The position numbers and the translations under genes are program-made. Positions 31,947-40,879 of a stretch of 43,478 nt of DNA are shown in pieces. This DNA is from UBA1422 sp041859095 (lineage in GTDB: Bacteria > Bacillota > Clostridia > Peptostreptococcales > Anaerovoracaceae): NCBI GenBank assembly GCA_041859095.1, contig JBHEKY010000022.1, positions 1-43,478 of the forward strand, written 5' to 3'. The number at the start of each line of letters is the position of its first letter. The stretch's first letter is position 1. The notes below the pieces were generated by a model. It was given only the letters and a program-made list of their open reading frames with translations. It searched no databases and was not told the DNA's origin.

Positions 31947-34022
31947 ATGACTAAAGTTATGAAAGCCATATGCTGCCTTTCGCTAGTTGTGGCACTTACG
32001 TTCTCGATGGTGTTTTTTGTTCAACGCGCGGAGGCGGACACCACCACAAACAAGGATACGGTTTCCATCATATTTACGGGAGATATGCATTCTCATCTGG
32101 ATGCACAGGAGAAAGTTGGCGGATTTGCTAAACTAAAAACCATAGTTGATGAGATTAACACCAAATATCCCAATTCATTCTTGTTGGATGCCGGTGATTT
32201 TTCTATGGGCACGCCTTTTCAAACTATCTTTAAATCGGAAGCATCAGAGCTTCGTATGATGGGTGAAATGCGTTATGATGTGGTTGCCTTAGGGAATCAT
32301 GAATTTGATTACCGACCGGATGGACTAACAAAAATGCTGAACACTGCAGCCAAGTTTAAGGGAATCGGAACAGAATCCATCAAAGTTTATGAGGAAGATT
32401 CCAAGTATTACTCTTGGGTTCAAAACACTTATTCATTGATGCCCCAGATTGTTCAATCTAATATCGACTGGAAAGCAACATTGGCAGATAAGAACCTGGC
32501 ACCGGAGGCCACCAAATTAAAGGCAGCCATGGATAATTACGGCGTGAAGGATTATGTCATTGTTGAAAAGCAAGGCATAAAGATGGCCGTTTTTGGGCTT
32601 ATGGGATTGGAAGCCATTAGCCAGGCTCCGGAATCAGGAGTTCTATGGAAGGACTATGTGAAGAGGGCCAAAGAAATCGTGGCTGAAATCACAAGAAACG
32701 GAGAGGCAGATGTGATAGTATGCCTTTCACATAGTGGATACTATTTTGATGATGGTGATGAGTCGGAAGACATCATGCTTGCCAATGCTGTACCGGACAT
32801 CGATGTGATCATCAGCGGCCACAGCCATGATGTTTTAGAAACAGAAATCATGGTGGGAACCACAGCAATTGTTGGAAGTGGAGCGTATTCAGACTATGCA
32901 GGGCATTTAGTGCTCAAGAAGAGCAGCGATGGATTCACTGTATCAGACTACAAGTTGATTCCATTAGATTCCAAAGTTGTTGAGAATGAAGCAATTCAAC
33001 AAAAGGTGGATGAATTTAAAAAGTTGGTTGACTCGGAATATTTCTCAACCTTCGGATACGAGTATGACGATGTACTGGCAGTCAATACTTATAAATTCAC
33101 ATCGATGGATATATTTGGGGATATTCAAGGAGAAGATACGCTGGGAAATTTAATCGCTGATGCGTTCATCTATGCCGTACAACAGGCTGAAGGCTCAAAT
33201 TACTCCCCAGTTGATGTTGCCGTCGTGCCCAACGGGGTTGTTCGTGGATCCATTGCCAAGGGCGACGTCACGGTGACAGATGCATTTAACATTAGCTCGC
33301 TTGGCATCGGACCTGATGGAATTTCCGGATACCCACTAGTCAGCGTGTATCTAACAGGAAAAGAATTAAAAGCCGCAGCGGAAGTAGATGCCTCTGTTTC
33401 CCAGATGATGAATGAAGCGCGGTTATATTTCAGCGGTTTATCGTATACCATTAATGACAAACGTTTGTTTTTGAATCGTGCAACAGATATACAACTGATG
33501 AAAGCTGATGGCTCAAAAGAAAAATTAGATGACAAAAAACTTTACCGTGTGGTAGCAGATTTATATACATGCCAGATGCTGGGGTTAGTTGAAGATGGCT
33601 CTTATGGGTTGCTATCGGTCACCCCAAAGGACATCAATGGAGCGGTGATTGAAGATTTCGAAAAGAATATTATCTATGACAATAAAGGTGAATTGAAGGC
33701 ATGGTATGCGGTAGCATCCTATATCGATTCGTTCGCAGAGGATTTGATCCCTGCTAAATATGCCGCACCAGAAGGTCGAAAAGTATTGAATAATACCTTT
33801 AACCCTATTGCATTGCTGAAGCAACCAAATCATGTCGGATTAATGCTTGCAGGCATTCTGTTGATTCCAATCGTGATAATAATAGGAATCGTTTTGTATA
33901 TTCGCAGCAGACGCAAAAAACGAAGAGGATATGACAAAAGCATTTTTAAATCCAAAAACAAACGTTCGGAAAAGCCAAAAATGCGAATTCGAAAGATGAA
34001 AAAAGGAAAATATAAGTTTTAA
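31947..34022 (+). CDS. Exported, membrane-anchored 5'-nucleotidase/2',3'-cyclic phosphodiesterase family
   Basis: This 691-residue protein has a Sec signal peptide ending near QRAEA (residues 1 to about 31), a metallophosphoesterase domain with FTGDMHSH, DAGDFSMGTPFQ, GNHEFDY and SGHSHD, and a 5'-nucleotidase C-terminal domain (NLIADAFIYAV, VPNGVVRGSI, FNISSLGIG). Near the end is a transmembrane helix (LAGILLIPIVIIIGIVLYI) and a very basic cytoplasmic tail of about 45 residues rich in Lys/Arg. Instead of an LPXTG anchor it is thus held by a C-terminal helix. It should release phosphate and nucleosides outside the cell. The start at 31947 follows GAGGGTGG; an upstream ATG at 31920 overlaps the previous gene. 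Confidence 0.87.
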   Translation: MTKVMKAICCLSLVVALTFSMVFFVQRAEADTTTNKDTVSIIFTGDMHSHLDAQEKVGGFAKLKTIVDEINTKYPNSFLLDAGDFSMGTPFQTIFKSEASELRMMGEMRYDVVALGNHEFDYRPDGLTKMLNTAAKFKGIGTESIKVYEEDSKYYSWVQNTYSLMPQIVQSNIDWKATLADKNLAPEATKLKAAMDNYGVKDYVIVEKQGIKMAVFGLMGLEAISQAPESGVLWKDYVKRAKEIVAEITRNGEADVIVCLSHSGYYFDDGDESEDIMLANAVPDIDVIISGHSHDVLETEIMVGTTAIVGSGAYSDYAGHLVLKKSSDGFTVSDYKLIPLDSKVVENEAIQQKVDEFKKLVDSEYFSTFGYEYDDVLAVNTYKFTSMDIFGDIQGEDTLGNLIADAFIYAVQQAEGSNYSPVDVAVVPNGVVRGSIAKGDVTVTDAFNISSLGIGPDGISGYPLVSVYLTGKELKAAAEVDASVSQMMNEARLYFSGLSYTINDKRLFLNRATDIQLMKADGSKEKLDDKKLYRVVADLYTCQMLGLVEDGSYGLLSVTPKDINGAVIEDFEKNIIYDNKGELKAWYAVASYIDSFAEDLIPAKYAAPEGRKVLNNTFNPIALLKQPNHVGLMLAGILLIPIVIIIGIVLYIRSRRKKRRGYDKSIFKSKNKRSEKPKMRIRKMKKGKYKF

Positions 34023-34050
34023 TTAACCTGGACGAGAAGAGGACTATAAA

Positions 34051-34656
34051 ATGACAGCTATCATCGCAGCATCCAGAAACCCAAAAAAAATCCGGGAAAT
34101 GGAAGACATCACTAGGGAGTTTGGCATGACAATCATTTCTCGTGATGAAGTTGGGTTGCCTACTACTGAAATTGAGGAAGACGGAGACACCTTCGAAGAA
34201 AATTCGTACAAAAAAGCCTTTGAGATTATGAAGATTTCCGGTTGTCCCACCATTGCTGATGATTCGGGTTTAGAAGTGGATTACCTAGATGGAGCGCCTG
34301 GAGTTTATTCCGCTCGGTTCGCTGGTGAAGAATGCGATGAGAAAGAAAACAACAAAAAACTCCTAACTTTACTCAAAGGGGTACCAACAGAGAAGAGGGG
34401 CGCACGATTCGTCTCTGTGATTACCTTGATTTTCCCTGATGGGAGGGCATTGGTTGCCAGAGGCGAAACGAACGGGGTTTTGTTGGATGAAGAGCGAGGA
34501 ACTGGTGGATTCGGCTATGATCCGTTGTTTGTCCCTGAAGGAAAAGAAGTTACCTATTCTGAACTAACGGCGGAGCAAAAAAACCAAATCAGCCATCGCG
34601 GCAAAGCGCTTCAAACACTGAAAGAATTGTTGTATCAGGAAACTAACCGGGGATGA
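34051..34656 (+). CDS. rdgB: XTP/dITP diphosphatase (RdgB/HAM1)
   Basis: This 201-residue house-cleaning enzyme hydrolyses non-canonical purine triphosphates (XTP, ITP, dITP) to monophosphates. The HAM1 pattern is intact: IIAASRNPKKIREME at the start (SxNxxK), TIADDSGLEVDYLDGAPGVYSAR (two parts) with the general-base Asp, GGFGYDPLFVP and SHRGKAL. Length is normal. AAGAGGAC precedes the ATG at 34051. The stop overlaps the start of the YihY-family gene (ATGA), so the two are coupled although no functional link is known. Confidence 0.94.
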   Translation: MTAIIAASRNPKKIREMEDITREFGMTIISRDEVGLPTTEIEEDGDTFEENSYKKAFEIMKISGCPTIADDSGLEVDYLDGAPGVYSARFAGEECDEKENNKKLLTLLKGVPTEKRGARFVSVITLIFPDGRALVARGETNGVLLDEERGTGGFGYDPLFVPEGKEVTYSELTAEQKNQISHRGKALQTLKELLYQETNRG

Positions 34657-35504
34657 ATGATATGAACAGAAGAATAATAAAAATGATTACCCTCGGTATC
34701 AAGCAGTTCCGTGATCCCTATTACCAAGGGTTTGCAGGGCAGTTGGCTTTCTATTTTATTCTATCATTAGTGCCGATTATCATCCTTGTATCCCAAATTG
34801 CCGGTGCAGTTTTTGGGGCTTCCTTGGATTCGCTAGTGGATTGGCTGTTAAAATTCGCATCCGGTGAAGTAGCTGAAACCATCAAACGTCTGCTTTCCTA
34901 CAAAGTTGCATTGGGTTCAAACATTTTTTTGCTTTTTGTGGCACTTTGGGCATCCTCAAGAGCAAGATTTGCTTTGGTTCGAATTACCAACTTCACCATG
35001 ACCGAAGGCAGAACCACAGGAAATGGATATTTTCGTGAACGGTTCCGTGCAGTGGTTTCTATGAGTATTACCATATTGACACTAATTACATCGTTGGTTG
35101 TTCTAGTCTATGGACAACACCTCTTAGAATTAGTGCTGACTGCTATGGGGATAGAAGACGTTGCACCGCAATTGTGGCTGGTCCTTCGATGGCCTTTGGC
35201 AGCAGGGATGTATTTCTTTATGATCAGTTATGATTATTATAGTATGCCCAGCACAAAAGTTAGATATCGGGAGATTATTCCCGGGAGCATATTTGCTGCG
35301 ATTGGGTTATTGTTGGTAACTTGGATTTATTCGTTATATGTTGACCAGATAATGGATTATGATATTCTATATGGATCATTGGCGAACCTTGTTGCTTTGA
35401 TGTTTTGGTTCTACTTTATTGCCTGGGTGCTATGCCTGGGAATGCTGTTCAACAAGGTGTGGATGGATACCAGCGACGATTTGATTATCGAACAAATCGA
35501 CTAA
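34653..35504 (+). CDS. YihY/BrkB-family membrane protein
   Basis: This 283-residue protein has about six hydrophobic segments and matches the YihY/virulence factor BrkB family. The family blocks are AFYFILSLVPIII-like segment LAFYFILSLVPIIIL, LFVALWASSRARFALVRITN, and YYSMPSTKVRYREIIPGSIFAA. The family is widespread; its function is unresolved, and 'ribonuclease BN' is an old misassignment. The ATG at 34653 overlaps the pyrophosphatase stop; an in-frame ATG at 34662 is an alternative. Residues after the last helix are acidic (about 15). A small membrane protein gene follows after 46 bases. Confidence 0.88.
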   Translation: MNDMNRRIIKMITLGIKQFRDPYYQGFAGQLAFYFILSLVPIIILVSQIAGAVFGASLDSLVDWLLKFASGEVAETIKRLLSYKVALGSNIFLLFVALWASSRARFALVRITNFTMTEGRTTGNGYFRERFRAVVSMSITILTLITSLVVLVYGQHLLELVLTAMGIEDVAPQLWLVLRWPLAAGMYFFMISYDYYSMPSTKVRYREIIPGSIFAAIGLLLVTWIYSLYVDQIMDYDILYGSLANLVALMFWFYFIAWVLCLGMLFNKVWMDTSDDLIIEQID

Positions 35505-35550
35505 TAAGAAAAACCCTAGTTAGTAATCATAGAAAAATGAGGCAAATTCA

Positions 35551-35805
35551 ATGAAAATAATGAACGATTGGTTGATTGAGCATTGGGGAACCATAGTAGA
35601 CATATTTGTGTGGGGGGTGACCACCACCATGATTATTGTTTTGGCTTACTTGCTATTCAAGATATTCAAACTACGTTTTAAATCAATAGATGTCATAGGC
35701 TTGGTTATCTCCGTAGGATGGATACTCTTTGTTCTGTTTTTCGGATTTGATCATGTAAGGTTGCTTCTACAAGGAATCCTATACTACGACGCTGTGCCCC
35801 TATAA
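35551..35805 (+). CDS. Small membrane protein of unknown function
   Basis: This 84-residue protein has two clear hydrophobic helices (about residues 14-36 and 48-70) with a short basic link (FKLRFKS) between them. No family is recognised. ATGAGGC lies 12 bases upstream of the ATG at 35551, a modest RBS. It is the last gene before the terminator at 35811 and probably belongs to the transcript of the YihY-family gene. It is accepted as real because of its position, its coherent two-helix design and the terminator right after its stop. Confidence 0.6.
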   Translation: MKIMNDWLIEHWGTIVDIFVWGVTTTMIIVLAYLLFKIFKLRFKSIDVIGLVISVGWILFVLFFGFDHVRLLLQGILYYDAVPL

Positions 35806-35847
35806 AAAATGAGACCCGAAGGAAGTTAACTCCAACGGGTCTCTTTT
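35801..35847. terminator. Bidirectional terminator between the small membrane gene and serA
   Basis: GAGACCCG (35811-35818) pairs with CGGGTCTC (35836-35843), with GGA/TCC inside. TTTT follows on the plus strand and AAAAAA precedes, giving a U-run on the minus strand. It ends the upstream operon and serA, which converge here. Confidence 0.88.
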
Positions 35848-35870
35848 ATTCCATGGGTATCTGAACACAA

Positions 35871-37034
35871 CTATTTAATAACGCGGATACGAATGATGCC
35901 ATCTACAGCCAAAGCGCTGTGCAGTGCTGCCTCGGTAATATCAGAGTCAATATCCATCAGCGTGCAGGCATAATCGCCTTTACTTTTATTTGTTAAATCG
36001 CGGATGTTGATATTCATATCAGCCATGATACCTGTAATTTTGCCTAACATAGAGGGAACATTCCGGTTTAATATACTAATACGTGCAGTTGCCTCCCGGT
36101 TAATGGGGCCTATAGAGCAATTGGGATAGTTTACTGCATTGGTGATGTTACCGTTTTCTAGGTAGTCCATCATTTCTTCGGCGGCCATAATAGCGCAATT
36201 ATCTTCCGCTTCTTCGGTGGAAGCCCCAAGATGGGGAATTAAAATTATTTTTTCGTGATTAATGGTTTTGTTATTCGGGAAATCGCTGACATAATACTTC
36301 AGCTTGCTCCCCGAAATGGCTTTGACAAAAGCCTCGTCTTCGACCAAGCTGTCTCTGGCAAAATTCAGCAGGACGGCACCGTCTTTCATCTGATCAAAGC
36401 AGTTATCATCAATCATGTCCTTGGTGTTTTCGGTGACAGGAACGTGGAGGGTCACGTAGTCACACAGAGGCAATAGCGTTTCCAGTTTGCTGGCCATGGG
36501 GATTTTGTTGGATAGTTCATGGGCTGCAGTCAGTGTGATGTAAGGATCATATCCAACCACTTTCATGCCCATTTTTTGTGCTGCATTGGCAACTCTGACC
36601 CCAATGGCTCCTAAGCCAATGACTCCTAACGTTTTGCCTGCCACTTCATTGCCTGCATAACAGGATTTGCCGGCTTCTACTTCTTTGCTTACATCGCCAT
36701 TCAGACTTTTGACCCATTGCATGCCGGCAGGAATGTTTCGGGCAGCCATAATGATGCCGCATAGGACCAACTCCATAACGGCGTTGGCATTGGCACCCGG
36801 CGTGTTAAACACGACAATACCTGCTTCCGCACATTTTTCTACTGGGATGTTGTTTACCCCTGCACCTGCTCTGGCAATAGCCAGTAAATTTGGCGATAAG
36901 GCCATGTCATGCATGTTCTGGCTTCTTACCAAAAGTCCATGGGCAGCTTCCGGATTATCAATTAATTCATAGCGGTCTGTAAACTTAGACAGACCAACTT
37001 TGGAAATTTTATTAAGGGTTGCAATTTTGTACAT
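35871..37034 (-). CDS. serA: D-3-phosphoglycerate dehydrogenase
   Basis: This 387-residue enzyme carries out the first step of serine synthesis, oxidising 3-phosphoglycerate with NAD. The NAD motif GVIGLGAIG is near residue 137. The catalytic triad is visible: Arg in NFARDSLV, a Glu later, and His in IPHLGAST. A C-terminal ACT domain (about residues 315-387: ISILNRNVPSMLGKITGIM) suggests feedback by serine or a related amino acid. Length is that of the short Clostridial SerA without the intervening domain. It is divergent from serC, with overlapping promoters, and its terminator is at 35811-35843. The minus-strand RBS GAGGTGT precedes the ATG ending at 37034. Confidence 0.94.
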   Translation of the reverse strand: MYKIATLNKISKVGLSKFTDRYELIDNPEAAHGLLVRSQNMHDMALSPNLLAIARAGAGVNNIPVEKCAEAGIVVFNTPGANANAVMELVLCGIIMAARNIPAGMQWVKSLNGDVSKEVEAGKSCYAGNEVAGKTLGVIGLGAIGVRVANAAQKMGMKVVGYDPYITLTAAHELSNKIPMASKLETLLPLCDYVTLHVPVTENTKDMIDDNCFDQMKDGAVLLNFARDSLVEDEAFVKAISGSKLKYYVSDFPNNKTINHEKIILIPHLGASTEEAEDNCAIMAAEEMMDYLENGNITNAVNYPNCSIGPINREATARISILNRNVPSMLGKITGIMADMNINIRDLTNKSKGDYACTLMDIDSDITEAALHSALAVDGIIRIRVIK

Positions 37035-37086
37035 GATTACACCTCAAATCGTAGAAATCACCACACTTATTCCGTGGCGTTAGGCT

Positions 37087-37125
37087 ATTATACCACTTTA
37101 CCCAAAGGGGGACAAGTGATATAAT
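37087..37125. promoter_or_regulatory. Overlapping divergent promoters of serA and serC
   Basis: For serC: TTTACC (37097-37102), 17 bp, TATAAT (37120-37125). For serA on the minus strand: TTGTCC (37115-37110), 17 bp, TATAAT (37092-37087). The two promoters overlap, so RNA polymerase could bind only one at a time and one bound regulator could control both. Confidence 0.65.
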
Positions 37126-37158
37126 ACATAGTCAAAGTAACACTTGGAGGTGAAACCA

Positions 37159-38256
37159 TTGAGTCAAAATAGAAATTACAATTTTTCCGCCGGACCATCC
37201 ATGCTGCCCCTTGATGTCATGGAAGAAGCGGCCAGAAATCTGACCAATTTTCAAGGATGTGGGGAGTCGGTGATGGAGATGAGTCATCGTTCCAAAGAGT
37301 TCGGCACAATCATTGCGGAAGCTGAGGCAAACCTCCGTTTGATTATGAACATACCAAACAACTACAAGATTCTTTTCTTGCAGGGTGGTGCCACGTTGCA
37401 ATTTTCCATGATTCCCATGAATCTACTAAATAAATCCGGGAAAGCGGATTATGTAGTCACTGGGGCCTGGGCAAAAAAAGCAGCGGAAGAGGCTGCCAAG
37501 TTCGGCGATATCAGAATTGCGGCATCCTCTGAAGCCAGCAACTTCACTTACATTCCTGAGCTGACTCGCAAGGATTTCCGTAGCGATGCAGACTATGTTC
37601 ATATTACCCTTAACAATACAATCTACGGGACTAGATTTCCATATATCCCTGATACGGGTGGTATTCCACTGGTCGCTGATATGTCCTCCAGTATTTTATC
37701 GGAAGCGATTGATGTTACCAAATTTGGTATCATTTATGCCGGCGCCCAAAAGAACGTTGGCCCGGCAGGGGTAACTTTGGTCATCATTCGGGAAGATTTG
37801 ATTGGACATGCCCAAAAGAACATTCCAGTTTATCTGGACTACAAAATCCATGCCGGCAACGAATCCATGTACAATACACCACCCTGCTTTCCAATCTATA
37901 TTGCTGGAGAGGTTTTCAAAAAAATCAAAAACGAAGGTGGGATTGAAGCGCTGGAAGTCAAGAACCGCCAAAAGGCAGGAGCCCTTTATCAAGCGATTGA
38001 GGAGAGCAAGCTATACAGCTGCCCCAATCGGGAGAAGGATCGTTCCCTGATGAATGTGGTGTTTGTTACTGGAAGTGAAGAACTAGACAAAAAATTTGTC
38101 AAAGAGTCTGCTGCCCTTGGGATGAGCAATCTAAACGGACACCGATCCATTGGTGGTATGCGTGCAAGTATCTATAACGCGATGCCTCATGAGGGCATCG
38201 ATGCACTGATTGCCTTCATGAAAAAATTTGAAGCAGAAAACCTGGAAAAAAAGTAG
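37159..38256 (+). CDS. serC: Phosphoserine aminotransferase
   Basis: This 365-residue PLP enzyme converts 3-phosphohydroxypyruvate and glutamate to phosphoserine, the step after SerA. The start block NYNFSAGPSMLP, MEMSHRSKEF, FLQGGATLQFSM and the PLP lysine in IYAGAQKNVGPAG are all present, with the end NGHRSIGGMRASIYNAM. No ATG fits. A TTG at 37159 lies 6 bases after GGAGGTG (37146-37152) and starts just before the conserved block. Only serA and serC are here; the phosphatase serB is not in the window. It is followed 34 bases later by a phosphoglycerate mutase-like gene. Confidence 0.94.
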   Translation: MSQNRNYNFSAGPSMLPLDVMEEAARNLTNFQGCGESVMEMSHRSKEFGTIIAEAEANLRLIMNIPNNYKILFLQGGATLQFSMIPMNLLNKSGKADYVVTGAWAKKAAEEAAKFGDIRIAASSEASNFTYIPELTRKDFRSDADYVHITLNNTIYGTRFPYIPDTGGIPLVADMSSSILSEAIDVTKFGIIYAGAQKNVGPAGVTLVIIREDLIGHAQKNIPVYLDYKIHAGNESMYNTPPCFPIYIAGEVFKKIKNEGGIEALEVKNRQKAGALYQAIEESKLYSCPNREKDRSLMNVVFVTGSEELDKKFVKESAALGMSNLNGHRSIGGMRASIYNAMPHEGIDALIAFMKKFEAENLEKK

Positions 38257-38290
38257 AAGTGACACGAAAGATGAGAAAAGGAAGATTCAA

Positions 38291-39499
38291 ATGAAATATT
38301 TAATATTGGTCCCCGATGGAGCTGCAGACCACCAGTTGGATAGCCTAGATGGGAAAACACCTCTTGAAGTAGCCGATATGCCGGTTATCAACAAATTAGC
38401 ACAAAAGTCCACTATCGGACTGGTGCGGACAATACCAGAGGGTATCGCTCCGGGTAGCGACGCAGCCAATCTTTCAGTGATGGGCTATGACCCGACTGTG
38501 TATCTTACTGGGCGTTCCCCACTGGAAGCAGCCAGTATTGGGATTGAAATGTCCGATACAGATGTGGCATTTCGAACAAACTTAATAACGCTTCAAGGAA
38601 ATGGAGATTACGAAGATCTGATTATTTTGGACCATAGTGCCGGAGATATTTCCACTGAAGAGGCGGATCAGTTGATAGATACTGTCAACAAGGCCTTCAG
38701 TAACGATAAACGTCGTTTTTTCACCGGGACCAGCTACAGACATTGCCTTATCATCCACAACGGATCTACAGACTATGACTTGACTCCACCTCATGATCAG
38801 CTGGACAAAAAAACCGGGTTGTATCTACCTAAGGGTCCGAAAAGCGATGAAATCACTGACATGATGAAAAGAAGCTATGAGCTGCTAAAAGATCATCCGG
38901 TTAACATCAAACGGATTGCAGCCGGAAAGAATCCTGCAAATTCCTTATGGATATGGGGGCAGGGCAAAAAACCCGCACTTTCTTCATTTAGAGAGAAATA
39001 CGGAATCACCGGTGCGGCGATTTCTGCAGTAGACCTTATTAAAGGCATAGCAAAATGCGCGGGACTAGAACCGATTGAAGTGCCAGGGGCAACAGGAACG
39101 TTACATACCAACTTTGCCGGAAAGGCACAGGCGGCTATTGATGTTTTCCGAAGCGGAAAAGCTTTTGTATATATGCATCTTGAGGCACCTGATGAGTGCT
39201 CTCACCAGGGTGACTTAGAAGGCAAAATATCCAGCCTTGAACGTATTGACAAAGAGGTGTTGGCACCGATCCTGGATTATTTCCGAGCATCAGGAGAGGA
39301 ATTCAGTATACTGGAATTGCCAGACCACAGGACTCCGATTGCCCTTAGAACACATACATCTGAACCGGTTCCATTTGTCTTATACCGAAGCAATGCTGAA
39401 AGGCCTGAAAACCTGGCAAATAAATTTACTGAAGAGGCGGGCAAGCATGGTAGCTATTTTGATAGTGGCTTTGCCCTGGCAGATACATTTTTTGGGTGA
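38291..39499 (+). CDS. apgM: Cofactor-independent phosphoglycerate mutase, archaeal type
   Basis: This 402-residue protein of the alkaline phosphatase superfamily resembles the ApgM (archaeal-type iPGM) group, interconverting 2- and 3-phosphoglycerate. Features are YLILVPDGAADHQLDSLDGKTPLE at the N-terminus (metal Asp in PDGAAD), GSDAANLSVMGYDP (catalytic Ser region), TGRSPLEA, and the later metal ligands in HLEAPDECSHQGD and LPDHRTP. Located right after serC, it may supply or drain 3-phosphoglycerate for serine synthesis. A homoserine-kinase-like role has been suggested for some relatives and cannot be excluded. The start at 38291 follows AAAAGGAAG. Confidence 0.88.
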   Translation: MKYLILVPDGAADHQLDSLDGKTPLEVADMPVINKLAQKSTIGLVRTIPEGIAPGSDAANLSVMGYDPTVYLTGRSPLEAASIGIEMSDTDVAFRTNLITLQGNGDYEDLIILDHSAGDISTEEADQLIDTVNKAFSNDKRRFFTGTSYRHCLIIHNGSTDYDLTPPHDQLDKKTGLYLPKGPKSDEITDMMKRSYELLKDHPVNIKRIAAGKNPANSLWIWGQGKKPALSSFREKYGITGAAISAVDLIKGIAKCAGLEPIEVPGATGTLHTNFAGKAQAAIDVFRSGKAFVYMHLEAPDECSHQGDLEGKISSLERIDKEVLAPILDYFRASGEEFSILELPDHRTPIALRTHTSEPVPFVLYRSNAERPENLANKFTEEAGKHGSYFDSGFALADTFFG

Positions 39500-40863
39500 A
39501 TAGATTGAACACAATAAAGAAAATTAGCTTATTATTTATGCTGACCCTTTTAATGGTCGGTTCTTTTCCATCTGTAATTTGGGCAGCGCAAAAGGCTCCT
39601 GCGGTTTCCGCCGAGTCGGCTATTTTGATTGACATGAAAACCGGGGAAGTGCTTTTCGAAAAAAATGCTGACAAGGTCATGGAGCCGGCGAGCATAGCAA
39701 AAGTCCTTACTGCATTACTAACCATCGAGAATTTGGATCTAAAAGATTCCGTTACAATCCAGGACAACCTAAATGTACCTGGCAATGGCATGAATCTCTC
39801 CGCCGGAGAAACACTAACCATCAAAGAATTGCTTTACGGGATGCTGGTTCATTCTTCCAATGATGCCGCAGTGGTCTTGTCACAACAACTGGCGGACACC
39901 AAAGAAGAGTTTAATCAAATGGCCGAATTGTGGGCGGAGCGAGTGGGTGCTACCAGCACAAATGTCACAACCCCAAACGGTCTTAACGATGTAAAAGGAA
40001 ACGTCACCACAGCAAGAGACCTGGCATTGATATGTACCGCAGCCATGAAGAATCCGATTTTTCGAGAAGCTGTTTCAACGGTTAAGACTACGATTCCTGC
40101 CAACTTAGTATCCCCGGAGCGGGTATATGTCAATACCAACCTATTATTATATGATAAAAAGACGAAGATTGTCGTCAATGGCATTGAACGTACACCAAAA
40201 TATAAAGGAATCATTGGAATTAAAACCGGTGAGACCAGCACCGCCGGAAGCTGTATTGTTGCTGCTGCGGAGCGGGATGGAACTGAATTTCTGGTAGTGA
40301 TACTAAATGCACCCGACAAACTTTCCCGTTTTGCCGATAGCATTGCACTATTGGATTTTGGTTTTAATAATTATTATACATATGAAGCCATTTCTGACGG
40401 AGTACAGCTTGACAAGGTGCGTATTGAAGGTAGCAGCAAAGTTCGGGTATCAACTGAAGTTCCTGGGGGCTATTTCATTACGTTGCCCAAAGAAGCATCA
40501 TCCTCTTTGGTGACCCAAAAAATCCAATTCAAAGACCAACTATCCGCACCCATGGAGAAAGGTTCTGAAGTAGGAACGATATCGTTTTATCTTGTTGGAG
40601 AGAAAATAGGAGAAGTTCCCTTGGTAACCACAGAAGACATGAAGGCTGGTGGCCCATGGACTGCGTGGGGAATCTCGGATTTGATGGCGTATATTATCAT
40701 GGCAGTTACCGGTCTGGGATTGTTTATCCTTGTAATTGGATTCCGCATACATCGCAAAAAGAAAAAGGCGATGGAAAACCGAAAACGGATTGAAGAAGCA
40801 AGGATCGCCAGAGAACAAAAGGAATTGCTAGAAAACAAAAGAATCAGAGACTGGCCATATTAA
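39496..40863 (+). CDS. Serine-type D-Ala-D-Ala carboxypeptidase (peptidase S11, DacF/PBP5-like)
   Basis: This 455-residue penicillin-binding protein trims the terminal D-Ala from peptidoglycan stem peptides outside the cell. It has a signal peptide (about residues 1-30), the SxxK motif EPASIAKVLTALL, SxN as HSSNDAAV and KTG as GIKTGETSTAG, then a C-terminal beta domain, a transmembrane helix (IIMAVTGLGLFILVIGF) and a basic cytoplasmic tail. The integral C-terminal helix differs from the amphipathic anchor of classical PBP5. The start is uncertain: a GTG at 39496 overlaps the previous stop (GTGA), and a TTG at 39505 lies 5 bases after GGGTGA. A role in sporulation (DacF type) is possible but not shown. 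Confidence 0.9.
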   Translation: MNRLNTIKKISLLFMLTLLMVGSFPSVIWAAQKAPAVSAESAILIDMKTGEVLFEKNADKVMEPASIAKVLTALLTIENLDLKDSVTIQDNLNVPGNGMNLSAGETLTIKELLYGMLVHSSNDAAVVLSQQLADTKEEFNQMAELWAERVGATSTNVTTPNGLNDVKGNVTTARDLALICTAAMKNPIFREAVSTVKTTIPANLVSPERVYVNTNLLLYDKKTKIVVNGIERTPKYKGIIGIKTGETSTAGSCIVAAAERDGTEFLVVILNAPDKLSRFADSIALLDFGFNNYYTYEAISDGVQLDKVRIEGSSKVRVSTEVPGGYFITLPKEASSSLVTQKIQFKDQLSAPMEKGSEVGTISFYLVGEKIGEVPLVTTEDMKAGGPWTAWGISDLMAYIIMAVTGLGLFILVIGFRIHRKKKKAMENRKRIEEARIAREQKELLENKRIRDWPY

Positions 40864-40879
40864 ACAAAAGGGAGACGCA

